The translations under genes were made by a program, and so were the position numbers. Below are positions 1 to 12,000 of a stretch of DNA of 64,000 nucleotides, piece after piece. The stretch is from Gymnogyps californianus (lineage: Eukaryota; Chordata; Aves; Accipitriformes; Cathartidae): assembly GCF_018139145.2 (NCBI RefSeq), contig NC_059472.1, positions 101,754,877 to 101,818,876 on the forward strand. Reading direction: 5' to 3'. Position 1 is the first letter of the stretch; every line of letters begins with the position of its first letter. Below the pieces are notes generated by a model, which was not told where the DNA came from, searched no databases, and worked only from the letters and a program-made list of their open reading frames with translations.

Positions 1-2285
1 CTTGCTTGCTCTCTTTCCCTCTCTGCTCCTTTTTCTGGCACAGTCTTTCAGTTATTCAAAATAAACAGACAACTGCATAATTAAGAACCTTAATGCCAAC
101 AAGAAAATATAATTGAGCCTTCTAAATACTAAGGAAAGAGAGGGAGAGCTTGATAAGTATTGCTACATTTTCTTTCAAGTCATGGGGTTGGAATTTTTTT
201 TCTCCCCCACTTAATTTCTGTTTAGGAACAAAAGATTTTTGTGTTTGCAAGAAAGAGGAGATGAGTGATTTTAGATTTGCATTTTCTCTTCACTATAGCC
301 TGGCATTTTACTGAAAATAAAAAAAGGTTTCCATCTCAGAAACGAAAGCATCTGTTTAAATAAAAAGCCACTTGAGAAAGAAATCATAAAACCCAATTAT
401 TATTATTTTTCCAAAGCAGGATTGAAATATCCAGAGGTCAGTAGAAAATGGCTAGCACTCATTTAAAGGTGTCCCTTTAATTTTTCTGAAGCCTCCATTT
501 AAGCTGTGGATAAAAAACCACATTAAACGATTTGTCCTCGTTTCACACGAAATATCTTGACTCTTTCAAAAAACTGCAGAAGCCTTTTAAATATATCCAT
601 TTTTATGAAGCCTATTTATCGAAGTTGGTTGGCCATATGCAAATCCACAGTCATTATCATCACTTTTTATTACACCGGTACTCAGAGACAGTAGCCAAGA
701 CCTTCTTCCTTGCACCGGACGGGTGGCACCAGAGCAAGCTGTGGTGCAAGCAGGCTGCGGAGGCAAGAAGGAGGGGAGCAAGTGCTACAAGGCAGCGCAG
801 CCTCGGGCTTATGGGTGCTGAGTGTCAGGGCACAGTTGAGACCTGTGCACATCTCGTGGGTCCCAGGCCAGCGGTCTGGCCCCTGGACCAAACCAGTACC
901 TAGGAGGAGGCTTCAGTCTGGGGCTGCTGTCAGCGTTCGTATGGTCACACCAGGTATATATCTACACAGTAATCACTGAAATTTAAATTTAATATGAGAG
1001 ATGAAGAGACCAGGATGTCCTGCTGATGTGGCAGCTGAGAGCAGAGGCTTACCATCTCTCCCACCTAATCCTGGCTGCTGAGAAGATGAGGTTCCTGACT
1101 GTCAGCACTTGCTTCTGGTAGGAGCAGCACATCTCACAGGCAAAACACCATCTCGTGTCCTGGGGAAAGGCTTCCCAAGCCAGTCAAACAGTGACATAAC
1201 CTAGGGCTGCGCCCTCCCAGCACCCTGAGAAAAACACTCTGGGGTTACCTGCTGCAGCAAGTGCACTGGTGGAGACCTTCCAGGGCTGCAAACAGAAATC
1301 TGCAGGGCTCGGTGCAACGCCAGTCCTGTCACCCATTATAAAATGGTGACAACAGGTGTGACAATCTCACCCAAGGTGTCCTGCACTGGCAATTTGCTGT
1401 TCTCATGGTCGTGATGAACCTTGGGAACATCTCCAAGATATTTGCTGGCCACATTCAGGTCTCTTCATTTCCCTTAAGTTACTGGAAAAAAACTTGCATT
1501 GTTTTTCATGTATTATGAACAATTCTTTTTGGAGGACAGAATATAAGAATAGACAGAAGAAGAAAAGAAAAAAAAAAAGAGAAAAATTTGGAGGTTGATT
1601 GTTCTCACTTAAATTCTGCCCCAATTTGACCTGAGAGGAACTAGGAGCCTCATCTTTGGAGAGGAGTTCTGAGAAGCTCTTCTGAGACATCTCCTCAGCC
1701 TTGGAAGTACCTGAAAGTAATTGATTTCTCCACTTTGACTGCTGCGCTCCCTAGGCACCTGAGCAGAGACTCCTGAATGCCACTTCAGAGCCCAGACTGG
1801 CCTGGTGCATTAGGATTTCTCACTAATTCACTCAGACATTTCAATCCAAAAGCCCATCATGATGGGCATACTTCTGCTACTCTCCACCTTTGTGAAATAA
1901 TTTCTTAAGTACAGCATTCACACAGGGAGCTGGAAACAGTTTTGAGGCTCCTCTCAGCGTGAGGGGACTTGATGTGATTGCTCCCATATCCCAAGAGGCA
2001 GCCAAGACTGAGCTGGGATCAAACTGCTCCATTTCTTGCGATGCCTCATCTTTATGGGGCAAGACTAAGAAAAGCAGAGCCTGACTCTGTGGTCTAGCTA
2101 ACAGTAGAGCCTCTGGTTAGAAGGGATACCTGGTTTCTGGTCCCAGGTGAAGAATTTGCTTATGCATTTTTGCATTGGAGAATGACTGAAAAAAGTACCA
2201 AACAGCTGCACAGCAAGGCTCAGAGTCCCACTCACCCCACTTCCACTCAGGTGCAGAGACCCAAGAAAAATGAGCTTTGTTTTGC
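1..2285. other. Gene-free DNA
   Basis: Apart from the octamer-containing segment listed separately, I see only short open frames (up to 123 codons) that overlap frames on the other strand and carry no domain. The part from about 690 to 1400 is somewhat GC-richer. An A-rich stretch lies at 1561-1580. Confidence 0.7.
450..680. promoter_or_regulatory. Candidate conserved non-coding element with octamer motif
   Basis: An AT-rich segment keeps several CpGs between 526 and 678 and contains a POU/octamer site ATGCAAAT at 637-644 next to CCATATG. Its texture resembles vertebrate non-coding elements near developmental genes. Conservation cannot be judged from one sequence. Confidence 0.2.
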
Positions 2286-2296
2286 GGGGGGGGGGG
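2286..2296. repeat. G11 homopolymer
   Basis: Eleven G in a row within TTTGC-G11-AATATTTTTTT. It is a likely length polymorphism or read-error site. Confidence 0.9.
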
Positions 2297-5200
2297 AATA
2301 TTTTTTTCTCAATAACCCAGTATTTCCTCAAAATTCGTTTTCAGTAAGCTGTACTGATTTCACGTTGTATCTGATATTGCAGTCTTTCTCTTTTTCTTGT
2401 TGAGAAAATAGTATTTGAAAAGATTTTATGATCCTTTTGGAAAAGTATACATAGCTGCTGTACCTTTCACCTGAAGCCCAGCCAAGGACAGCTAGAGAAG
2501 GTCCTCTGTCCTGCTGCTCCTCAAAAAGCCCGAGTGAACCAGAAGGTGTGTTGAAGTCCTGTAAAAAAGCCATGCTTGGTGATGGCTCACGGGTTAGCCC
2601 AGGTCCAAGGCCGGTGCCAACAGGCAGCTCAGATTCAGCCAGCCTATTTTAGGAACAAACGTTTAGCTCTCTGGACACAAATCATGCTCTAGCCTCAGGG
2701 CCAGGGAACAATACCTGATCTATTTTATTTACTAGTAAAAATGTAGCCAGGGAGACCATTGTCCTAAGAATACTTAGTCAGCCTCAGCATACGTTATTAA
2801 TTATTATAATTACCTGCCTCTTGTCTTAATAGAAGACTGACTTCAACAGGAGTTTTTGCAATAACAAAGTACACGGAATTTGACCCAACAGGAACATTAA
2901 CGTGGGAGCTCCCGCACAAGCTGCTTTTGTTTTAGAGAGCACACGGCCAGTGCAGCTCCAGTACTGCTTTCTACACTGTTTATTTCTCCCTCAGTTCAGT
3001 CTCGTCTCCTACATTTTCCAGTTGTCATGCTGAAGTATTTTGGCAGAATTCACACGCCTATCAAGGTTTGGCCTGGCTCGTGTCACTTTACCACACTTAC
3101 ACGCCTGTATACGCTCTAGCATTACAATAACAGAAACTTAACACACTGTAAATAAACCCTATTGTTTTTTACCAATGTGCAAGCCTATTATCGTTAGCCT
3201 TAACTTCACAGAGGGTGAACGTGTTCTGACTTATACAGCATGATTTTTCCATCTCCCGCTGATTTCTCTCAATATTTTATTTTAAACTCCTTGTAGCTGA
3301 ATATAGGCCAAACTCAGATACTTCAGCTGCTCACACAGAAACAATCTACTCAGTCCCAACTGTGAGCTCAGTCAGTCGAACTGCACAAGAAATGGAAAAT
3401 GAAAGTGGTCGTATATTTTTTCAGTAAGAGCCCCAGATGGAAAGGAGCCCAATTTTCCCTTGCCACGCTGCTGCTCAGGGGGCACAGTCCCTTCTGCAGG
3501 GGGACTGCCTGGCTCCAGCTGAGCCCCGGGTGGGGAGGTACAGCTTTAGGGGGGAGCTGGTGCCCGGCCCAGCTGACACCAAAAGGCAGATCCAAGGATC
3601 GTGTTGGTAGAAAGGGGCCATTTGGATGGCCTGATCTGTTCTCCCACCTTTGGCTAGAGAGCAGATCAGGTGAAAGACTGAATTAGGCAGCATCACTAAG
3701 TCACTTGTCCAAATGGCTAATTTCGTTAACTGCCACAATCCTGTGCTTTCTTTATTATGGTGTCACACCTTTGCTTTAGCTTTGTAGCATGCTACACTGT
3801 AATCTACTGATTAGACCTCTCTTTCTCAAGAATCTTCTTCCCATTTTGGTATTTTGGAGTATGATTAAGTAATTTCTTTTAGTTTCTTCTTATTTTCTTG
3901 TACAAAGGCAACAGGTTGAATTTCCTTAGGTATACCACGGGGAATTAGGTCATCTATTTTCTTGCATTTTTTTCGACTGGATGACTATGGAATGGTATGT
4001 AAAATACCCCATTCTAGGTCTCGCTAGAATGAGCTAGAGGAAAAATAACTTTGTTTTCACTTTTTGGTATTCCCTGCTTTGGTTTCTAAGGGTCGAATTG
4101 GCTCTTGTACTTCCTACATCATACATGGACATCCTGTTTAATTGGTTCTTTTTCTGAGCCCTTCTTAGAAGCATTGTTTTCAGAGATATTAATTAATTTC
4201 AGATTTGGTAATTCATAAATAATGTTAGCAATGATCGGATGCATTTATTTTCTGAAGTGAACTGAAGCAGCAATGAACTAAGATTTTCATAGTGCCTGGT
4301 TTTGTGTTACCACCATGATATAAAATAATGTTAAAAAAGGTTCATTTTGCAAAGTGCTAAGTGCTCCAATATCTTTGCACATGAATATCTGGAAAAGGAG
4401 AAGAAATAATACTGTCATTTAAATAACTTCCAGTTAGGAGTTTAGCACCTTGGAAAAAATAAAAGACATTTTCTTTTTAAGTCTTTCCTGCCAAGCATGA
4501 GTAAAACAACAGGTCTGCATTCAGACTCTGGCTCATGGGTATTCATTAAAACAAATAAACAATGAAATGGTAAAGAAACCATTACACAGCTTAAAGCCTA
4601 GTCTAATATCAGATGAATAATAAATACATTAGTGTTGGCTGAGCAATGGCGAAATACATTTCTACATACCGGGAGATAACGAGCTCACTCAAGGAGCCTT
4701 GTGTATGCAAAGGGATTTCTGAAGAAACACATCGCAATATAATTGAGAATTTGTTATTGCTAATCCTAAGGCTTTGAATTTCCATCCCCCAGCTTTCTTT
4801 TTCCTCTGGATTGTCCCAGCATACCCTGTGTTGCAGTAAATACGTATAAGTGAGCCCAATACAGGCGAAAGAGGGAAATACAGAAAACACAGTGCCTGGA
4901 GAGAGGTGCTAGAGCCAGCTAAAACAATTGCCCAGTTGCCCTGCTACAACACAATGTGTTTAGGAGTGGTGAGATATTTTAGAAACAATTATTCTTTTTC
5001 TTTTTCTTCTTTTTTTTTTTAGGCTCTTTTTAATGCTAAACCCTAGCCAACATATTTTAAACCTTACGGATGCCAAGTGACAAAATGTCTTCAGTCTTTT
5101 AGCACACACTCTTAGTAATCATAACAACAGTTTTGTATTATTATAGGCAGTATTGGCAGTGTGTTCAATTGTGCATGGAATAAATAGCTCACATTAGCAG

Positions 5201-7834
5201 TTTGCCTTAAAATTCATGTGGTGGTAGCAGCCAGCTTAATTAAGTGCATCTTTCTGGGAAATCAGTAATAATAGTAATGAATGAACCTGCTGCTGACCTG
5301 CAGCAGCAAGAAGCTGTTCAGAACATTTCTGAGTTCGAAACTAGGGAACACCTACAGCTGCCTGGATCGTAACTACTCTGTAATGCTGCCGTTGGGAAAG
5401 GCCGCCAATACCACCAATATTCATCTTAGTTTGATAATTGTCCCTTTCTTCCTTACTGGCCACTATACATAATGTTTGGGTTTTTTTTTTCCCGCAGAAG
5501 TAAGCCTCGGCCAATTTATATCTCGCAAAATCTTCCACTGTTTTCCACTGTCAGGGGTTGAAACACAGTGTTTCAACCAGATGAGGGACTGCCATGTGAT
5601 TAGGTATCTGAATTCTTCCACAAAAAACTATTTAAGAATAGTTTAGATATTTTGGCCAGTTAACCAGAAGCAAGAAGCATCCGTTTTGTTTCACAAAACT
5701 AAATGTGTCTATTCAGATCATACCAACCTAAAACATATCTGGGGGCAGAGGGAGCAAATACCTTCTGCAAGAGAATTGTCTTTTTTACAAAAAATTGTCT
5801 AATTTTACAAAAATTACTTTTCAGTTAAAAAACAAAATGAAGAAGCTTTTCACTGGAAAATTCCCAACCAGCTCTAACATTGACAGATTGTGACTTCTGA
5901 GAAAAAGCCAAAAACAAACACAAAGACATAGGGCCTGGAAAACTTGCCTTGCAAGGAAAAATTGAAAAAGCTGAGGGCAAACATTTGACAAAGATGGAAA
6001 GACAAATAGACGTTTAAACATATTTGAACTGCATAAACATGAAGCACAGAGAGATTTCTGTAGTTAGACACGAGCTGTCATAGAATAGATTAAGGAGACT
6101 TATAATCATGGGGTGGCCTCGCAAGAGAGCAAGTCAGAGAGGCAGAGTAGATTTTTATGGGTGACCTCTATTTTACTAATAATAGTGGGAGAATGGAAAA
6201 GGTTAAAAGTGCACTACCTTAGGGTTTCGGACTTAGAGAGAGAAGCAGAAAACAAACTAAACAAATGGAAATACTAAAGAATATAGTGTATATTATATAG
6301 TAAATATAGGAAGAACTACAGAATATCCTATATCCACATTGGCAAGGAAATGTGCTGAACAGCCTAACAGGGCATCTTCTGATTTTTCATTTCTATAACT
6401 GTCCAGAGACCAGAGTATAAGGAACCTGAATACCATGCACGGGACACCATAGACACAGAGAAGGCACTGTTGGCAGGCAGTGAATTATCATTGGAGATAA
6501 TTATTTAAATAAAAACTATTGCATTCTTCAAATAAAGTCGTAGCAAAAGACATAGGCAATAGCTAAAACCAGCAACAGTAAACAAGAAAAGGAATGGGGG
6601 AGAAAACAGTGTTTCGTACCATGACCAGTCTCCTTCAGTAGCTTGAACTCTTCCAAAGGGCTCAGTCAGAAACAAAATGTACAGGAAAGAGAAGAGACAT
6701 GGAGGGAAACCTTTCCTTTCCCTTCTTTTTCTCCTCATTAATTAGTAGGAGTGTTGCATCTCACTTAAGCCAAGCAAAGGAAGAATGAAGAGACAAGAAA
6801 AAGTATCTGAGCACCCAAAGTCTCTGAGACGATGGCTGGCTATGGAAGACTTCTATTTCCAAGGGAAAAAAGAATTTCACATTTAGCAATATTAAGGATA
6901 TAACTAAGAATCCCAACCATCAGAATTAAGATACTTTTCTCTTCATCACAGGGTCAAAAGTTTAGCAAAGCTGGCTGTGCAAATCTTGCCTGAAAACTTA
7001 AGTGGAAAAATTCTAGAAACCACAAATAATAATGAACCATAAAGTGCAGGATTGATACCACTATGTGCTTTTGCCCCAGATGGCCAGCAGCCAAATTTTG
7101 ACTGAATTAAGACAAAGTCATTGGCTAAAGAAAAGTCTTTAAAATGTACCTAAAACCATAAAGGATCCCAAAGGGTCAAAATCTCAAAATCAGGAACCAG
7201 AAGTTAGAATATTTTCAGTAGTCCAGAGAGAACATTTCTAGGACTTTCTTCAACATGCTTGGAGCCTATAGCCCAGCAAGCAAGCAAGGAGTCCAATAAG
7301 AGGTAAGGGAGGAGATGGAGGAAAAGATACTGAGGTTCAGTTGAGTCTTCTATAGGGTTGCTGAGCTATGTTGGGTGCTTTGCTGCTGATCTGATAGAGT
7401 AACAAAGCTTCCCCATAACAGTGCCATGGAGATAAAACAGACAAATAAATATTTCCATGCACTTATCATGTTAGCTTTGCTTCAGATTAGGTCTCTGAGT
7501 GTTATTGTTCCAGGGCCAGACCACAATACTCACACAATCTATACAGAATCTGGCTGCCCAGAGTTAAGAAAAAACAGATCTGGATTTCATTTTTGTCAGC
7601 CTTGAGAGAGCTTCAGAAGTTTAAAAAGCAAAATAAAACCAACTAAACCCTCTTCACCTCCGTATCCACCCCAAGGAGCTGTGGAAAGCAGAGGATTCTT
7701 GGGGAATTACACTGATAATCTGTTCTGCTCTGTTTCAGGGGTCCTTATCCAAGCCCTGGGGCCAGCAGCACAAACAGTGCCTTGTTCTCAGCAGCAGTGG
7801 CTGAATTCTCCTGCCATGTGGTGACACTGGTTCA
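2297..7834. other. Gene-free AT-rich DNA
   Basis: No exon, RNA gene or dated repeat is recognised. A pyrimidine tract followed by AG at 4991-5022 looks like a splice acceptor, but no open coding frame follows. The part from 2760 to 2830 has homeodomain-type TAATTA words. Confidence 0.7.
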
Positions 7835-7862
7835 GGGGAAAAGAAAGGGGAGGGGAAAGGGG
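7835..7862 (+). repeat. G-quadruplex motif with four G4 runs
   Basis: Four runs of GGGG at 7835-7838, 7847-7850, 7852-7855 and 7859-7862 are separated by loops of 8, 1 and 3 purines. The whole stretch is purine only. This could form a four-tetrad quadruplex or a triplex. Confidence 0.8.
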
Positions 7863-8140
7863 AGAAGCCCTGCCGCTTCCATCAGTCAGACAGACAGCAA
7901 ATTGAGGAAGGAGCAGAAGTTGTTTAGGACTGTCTAGCAAGTGACAACTGTTTGATTGGCAGAAAGCCACGATGAGCATGCTGTGCCTTTAAAATAGGTG
8001 TCTATCTGCAGCCTGGAATATATTCAAATCAGGTTGCATAAAAAGCTGTTCCAGCTACTTACAAGCTACTTACAGTAATTAAAAACAGAGAGCTGCCTTT
8101 GTCTCTCAGAACCTGCACAGAATAAAAAACAAGCAGAAAA

Positions 8141-8162
8141 AAACAAAACAAAACAAAAAAAA
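8141..8162. repeat. (AAAAC)n tract
   Basis: Three or more AAAAC units flanked by A runs, a simple repeat. Confidence 0.75.
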
Positions 8163-8949
8163 GCAATTCCCAAGGTCAGTTCTAAGGTATTCTCATCCTT
8201 TTCTGCATATAAAATTTATGTTTACATACACAGGGCGGTACAAAGTCACTTCGCTGCAACTCTTGATGATATACGCTGCAGGAGGTGAGGGTGCTTCCAA
8301 ATATAGGAGTACTTAGTCTACATAATTTGGATTGTAAAATACATGCAGGGCCAGATTAGCTGAGCTGCGAGCAGGGAGGGTCAGGAGTGGGCAGGCAAAC
8401 TATCATGTTCCAGCCTCCTGCTCATCTTGCCTTTTCCCTCAGATTCAGCTACGTTGGCCAAAAATATTATACACCCAGAGATCCAGTTTCTGAGTGCTCC
8501 TGAGGCACTTTAGCAGCATGGGGCCCAAATACACAGGCACAAGGAACTGGCAATAACTGGATGCTGCCTGCCACACATGATTGTACTATGATTTGCCCTG
8601 GGAACCTCTGAATGTACCCGAGGCACGGAGGTTGCCTCAGTGTACTCCAGTGCTCTGCAAAGGTGTGCACCTGTGGAAGAGCATAAATGAATTTAATGAA
8701 CGGGTTTCTGTCCCAGTCTGCTCTGCTTGCAAATATGCACCTTATTTGTATGTCAAGAGGGCAAAAGAGCAGCATTCCTTCCACAGAGGAAGAGCTCACC
8801 CTCGGATCTCTAAAACAATGGGGCTCTTAGCCGGTTACCTTTGCTGTGCTTTACTTCCAGACCACACCAAAAAGAACAGGAGAGAGGCCAAATGTGTAGT
8901 TAGGTGACAGGATATTAACTTTAACACAATTTAGAAACATGGAAAGAAC

Positions 8950-9050
8950 TACAGTACAATATATTAAAGAATATTAATATACACAATATACAATATATCA
9001 ATACTATATATACATCTATCAGTACAATATATTGAATAACACTAATATAA
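8950..9050. repeat. AT-rich cryptic repeat (ACAATATAT-like)
   Basis: ACAATATAT-type words recur, and CAGTACAATATATT occurs twice (near 8952 and 9020). It is low-complexity DNA with easy melting. Confidence 0.7.
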
Positions 9051-12000
9051 TGCTTATGGTAAGAACTCCACCAGCTTCTTCAGCTAAGTTAACACACAAG
9101 GACTTTTTCACTGTCAGTGAACACTTGCATAGAAAGTGCTACGGTCTATTCAATAGTAAATGAACCTTGCACGTTTGACAGAGAGCATTGTATGCTATGC
9201 ATTTGGTGATTTCTTCAGGGTACTCAGTGTGCAGGGGTTACCAAACCCAGTAGCCCAATCGAGGCAAGGCTGCCACAGCTATATGTCCCCAGGTCCAGCC
9301 AGCAGCAAGGCTGAGCACGTATTCCCAACAGGTGCACAGGCAAATACCCATATACAATACACACATGCCTGTGGCCAGGCACGCAGACCAGCACAGACAC
9401 ACTCAGCATTCACACAAGCACACGCAGCACCGACAGCCCCGTCCTGTTCCCCTCTGACTGGCCAGGCTATCCCCATATCCCTCCTTTTTGATCCCTCCCT
9501 TTCCCTACCTTTGGTGCCTCTCCTAAAAATCCCATAATATCTCTCATGTAATCCCAAAAGGCTCTTCCCTGCATCCCATAGTGAGTCCCATTCCCCTAGG
9601 GCAGCCTGTGGGGTGCTCCAGAGAGCCTGTCCACGTACTAATCTTCGCCATGGGGCTGAAGGCTGCCCTGGGACGGCCCGAGGAGTGGCCGGGGCAGGTG
9701 GTTATCCAGGTTTCCCCGCCTGCCCTTGTGCCTCTGTGCTCCTCTGTGTGGCTGGAGATGATGCTTTCATCACAGAAACTACCACTCCTGTCCAACTGGA
9801 ACATCCTTTTTCATCAGTCTACACAAAACAATTAAACCAAACGCAGCCCACCTCTGATTTCTTCCTGGAAACACTAATGAACACCTTTAATAGATACAAT
9901 TAAACCAAGAAAGACAATTGATTTATCATTTTTCAATTTCATCTATTAATAAACAGCAGAGAGTTAAGCTAATATTCAGGTAAGGTGGCTATCCATTCTT
10001 TGCAACTTTAGTTAAAATTCATCCTAGCAAAATAGTCTGGACTGGAAAATGGGCTTAATCAAAATGGAAACTTTTTGTAATTAAGATGAAAAAGTTCTCT
10101 CTTGCTTTCACACTTCTCTCCCCTGGTGTTTCTCACTCCTCGGTTTGTCTGGGAAGAAGGCCTTCAATTCATTGACTTTTTAACCTTTCTTCCAGTGTAC
10201 CAGAAGAATAACTCCTGTATTTCCACTATTTTATTCCAGGGAGTATTTCATCCTATAAAATTTCAGTTGGTTTTATTCCATAACATAACACTATCTTATT
10301 CTAGTGGAGTAAAATATAGTAGTTTTCCCCACTGAAAACTTTTTTGGGGAAACTTGGGTATATTTTATGAATTTATTTTTCCCCTAGCATGTCATATACT
10401 TTTTAAATTTTCATATGTTACTGAAGTGTTTGCAAACACATACACCATTTCCAAGTGGCTCTGTTTGTAACATATTCAAATATGATCAAAGAAATCTACA
10501 CATTTCAAGGTAGTTTTTATTCCAAATATTTTTTAAAGGATGTTGGAAATTTCAAAATAGAAATATAATTTTAAATTTGATTAGAAAAATACCGTCACAG
10601 ATGCACAGCATTTTACTAATATTCTAGTAGATTGTTCATTGTATTTCCACAAAGTATCATTTATTTTGAATGGCTTTTTAAATAGTTATAACTTGTCAAC
10701 AGCCAGCAAAATTACTTTTATTTGATGATAAAGGCTACTCATTTTATTAAATATGTTTTCAGAGCATGTCTAAGCCATTTATGAGAAAGGACAATTTTTA
10801 TAATACAGTATACAGTCTATGTTTGCAGTAATCTGTGATGCTTGGTAATATAACTGTCATGTCCTGTAAATGCATTGTAAATTATTTGTAAGACATTTAA
10901 GTCACTGTACAATATTGACAGCATGGTTTTAAACATGTCATTGACTCCTCATAACTTTTATACAAAATCTATAAGATTTGTTACCATCAAGGAAATAGGA
11001 ACTAAACACTTACAATGCCACAAGGTATATATGGGAAGGAAACAGAGACTAGAAGAGGCCAGACCGGCTAAACAGCAAATTATATAATCTGAAATACTCA
11101 GACGATCGTTATTGCTGAAAAGGAACATCTTATCTTCTATGTTCATTCAGCTTATGTGGTCGTCTCACAAGGGTTGTGCTGTAAGCTGTACATACCATGA
11201 GGTCATACAAACCTCATTTCACTCGCACAGTGAGAAGCGCTGCGTACATCACTGCAAGGATAGCAAGAAATAATTCAGAGCCCCTGGAGAAATTAAAAAA
11301 CGCACCCTGGAAAATGATCAGCTAATCTCTTAGAAGATAAATAATCCAAAGTATAGAAACACAGGGCAGAAGCATGGAAAAGAGCAAACGGAGCATGAAT
11401 TTACAATACCCCAAACTCAGAGGAGGGGCCAGCACAATTTAGATCTCCAGATACAGAACATCACGTCATGATCTTGATGAAGATCAATCTGCTGCAATAT
11501 GCTTAGTGTGAAGCAATTCTCTAACAGAAATATATCAACTGACATATTGGAAAGAATTCTGATAAAGGCAAGAAAAAAATGCAAGTAATTTTATCCACCA
11601 ATCCAAACTTATCTGCTCTCTCTACGCTGATGACCTATAGACCTCTCTTTCTGCTCCAGACTTGTCTCCTCCTTTACAGGCTAAAATCTGGGCCTGTCTG
11701 ACATCTCCTCACGGGTGTTTAGCTGTCAGCTGAAGTTCAGGGTGGTTAAAATAGAGCTGTGATTCCTCCTCCCCGACTTGGTTTCTCAGTCTCTGTAGAC
11801 AACACCATTGTTCTGCTTGTCACTCAGGCTTACAGTACGGTATTGTCTTCGGAGAGCAGTCTGAGTTGGCAGTTTCTGTCATTTTAAGCCAGCCTAAGCA
11901 TGAGCTGCCACTAAAAGCGTAACTCAATTTTCCTGGGTGAGGTTTGAGCTGGATCAGCTCCCCAACCCTGCTGGCAGCATGGCTTCATGAAAACTAATGC

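Noticed and set aside
1325..1380. MIR-like words CATTATAAAATGGTGACAA
   Set aside because: The match is shorter and weaker than at 50738-50822 and does not extend on either side.
4991..5022. Strong splice-acceptor look: long pyrimidine tract then TTTAG
   Set aside because: The sequence after it has early stops in the frames I checked and no matching donor or protein similarity. Pyrimidine tracts are common in AT-rich DNA.
9340..9440. CA-rich segment with spaced CACAC words
   Set aside because: Not periodic enough for a microsatellite or minisatellite; ordinary low-complexity composition.
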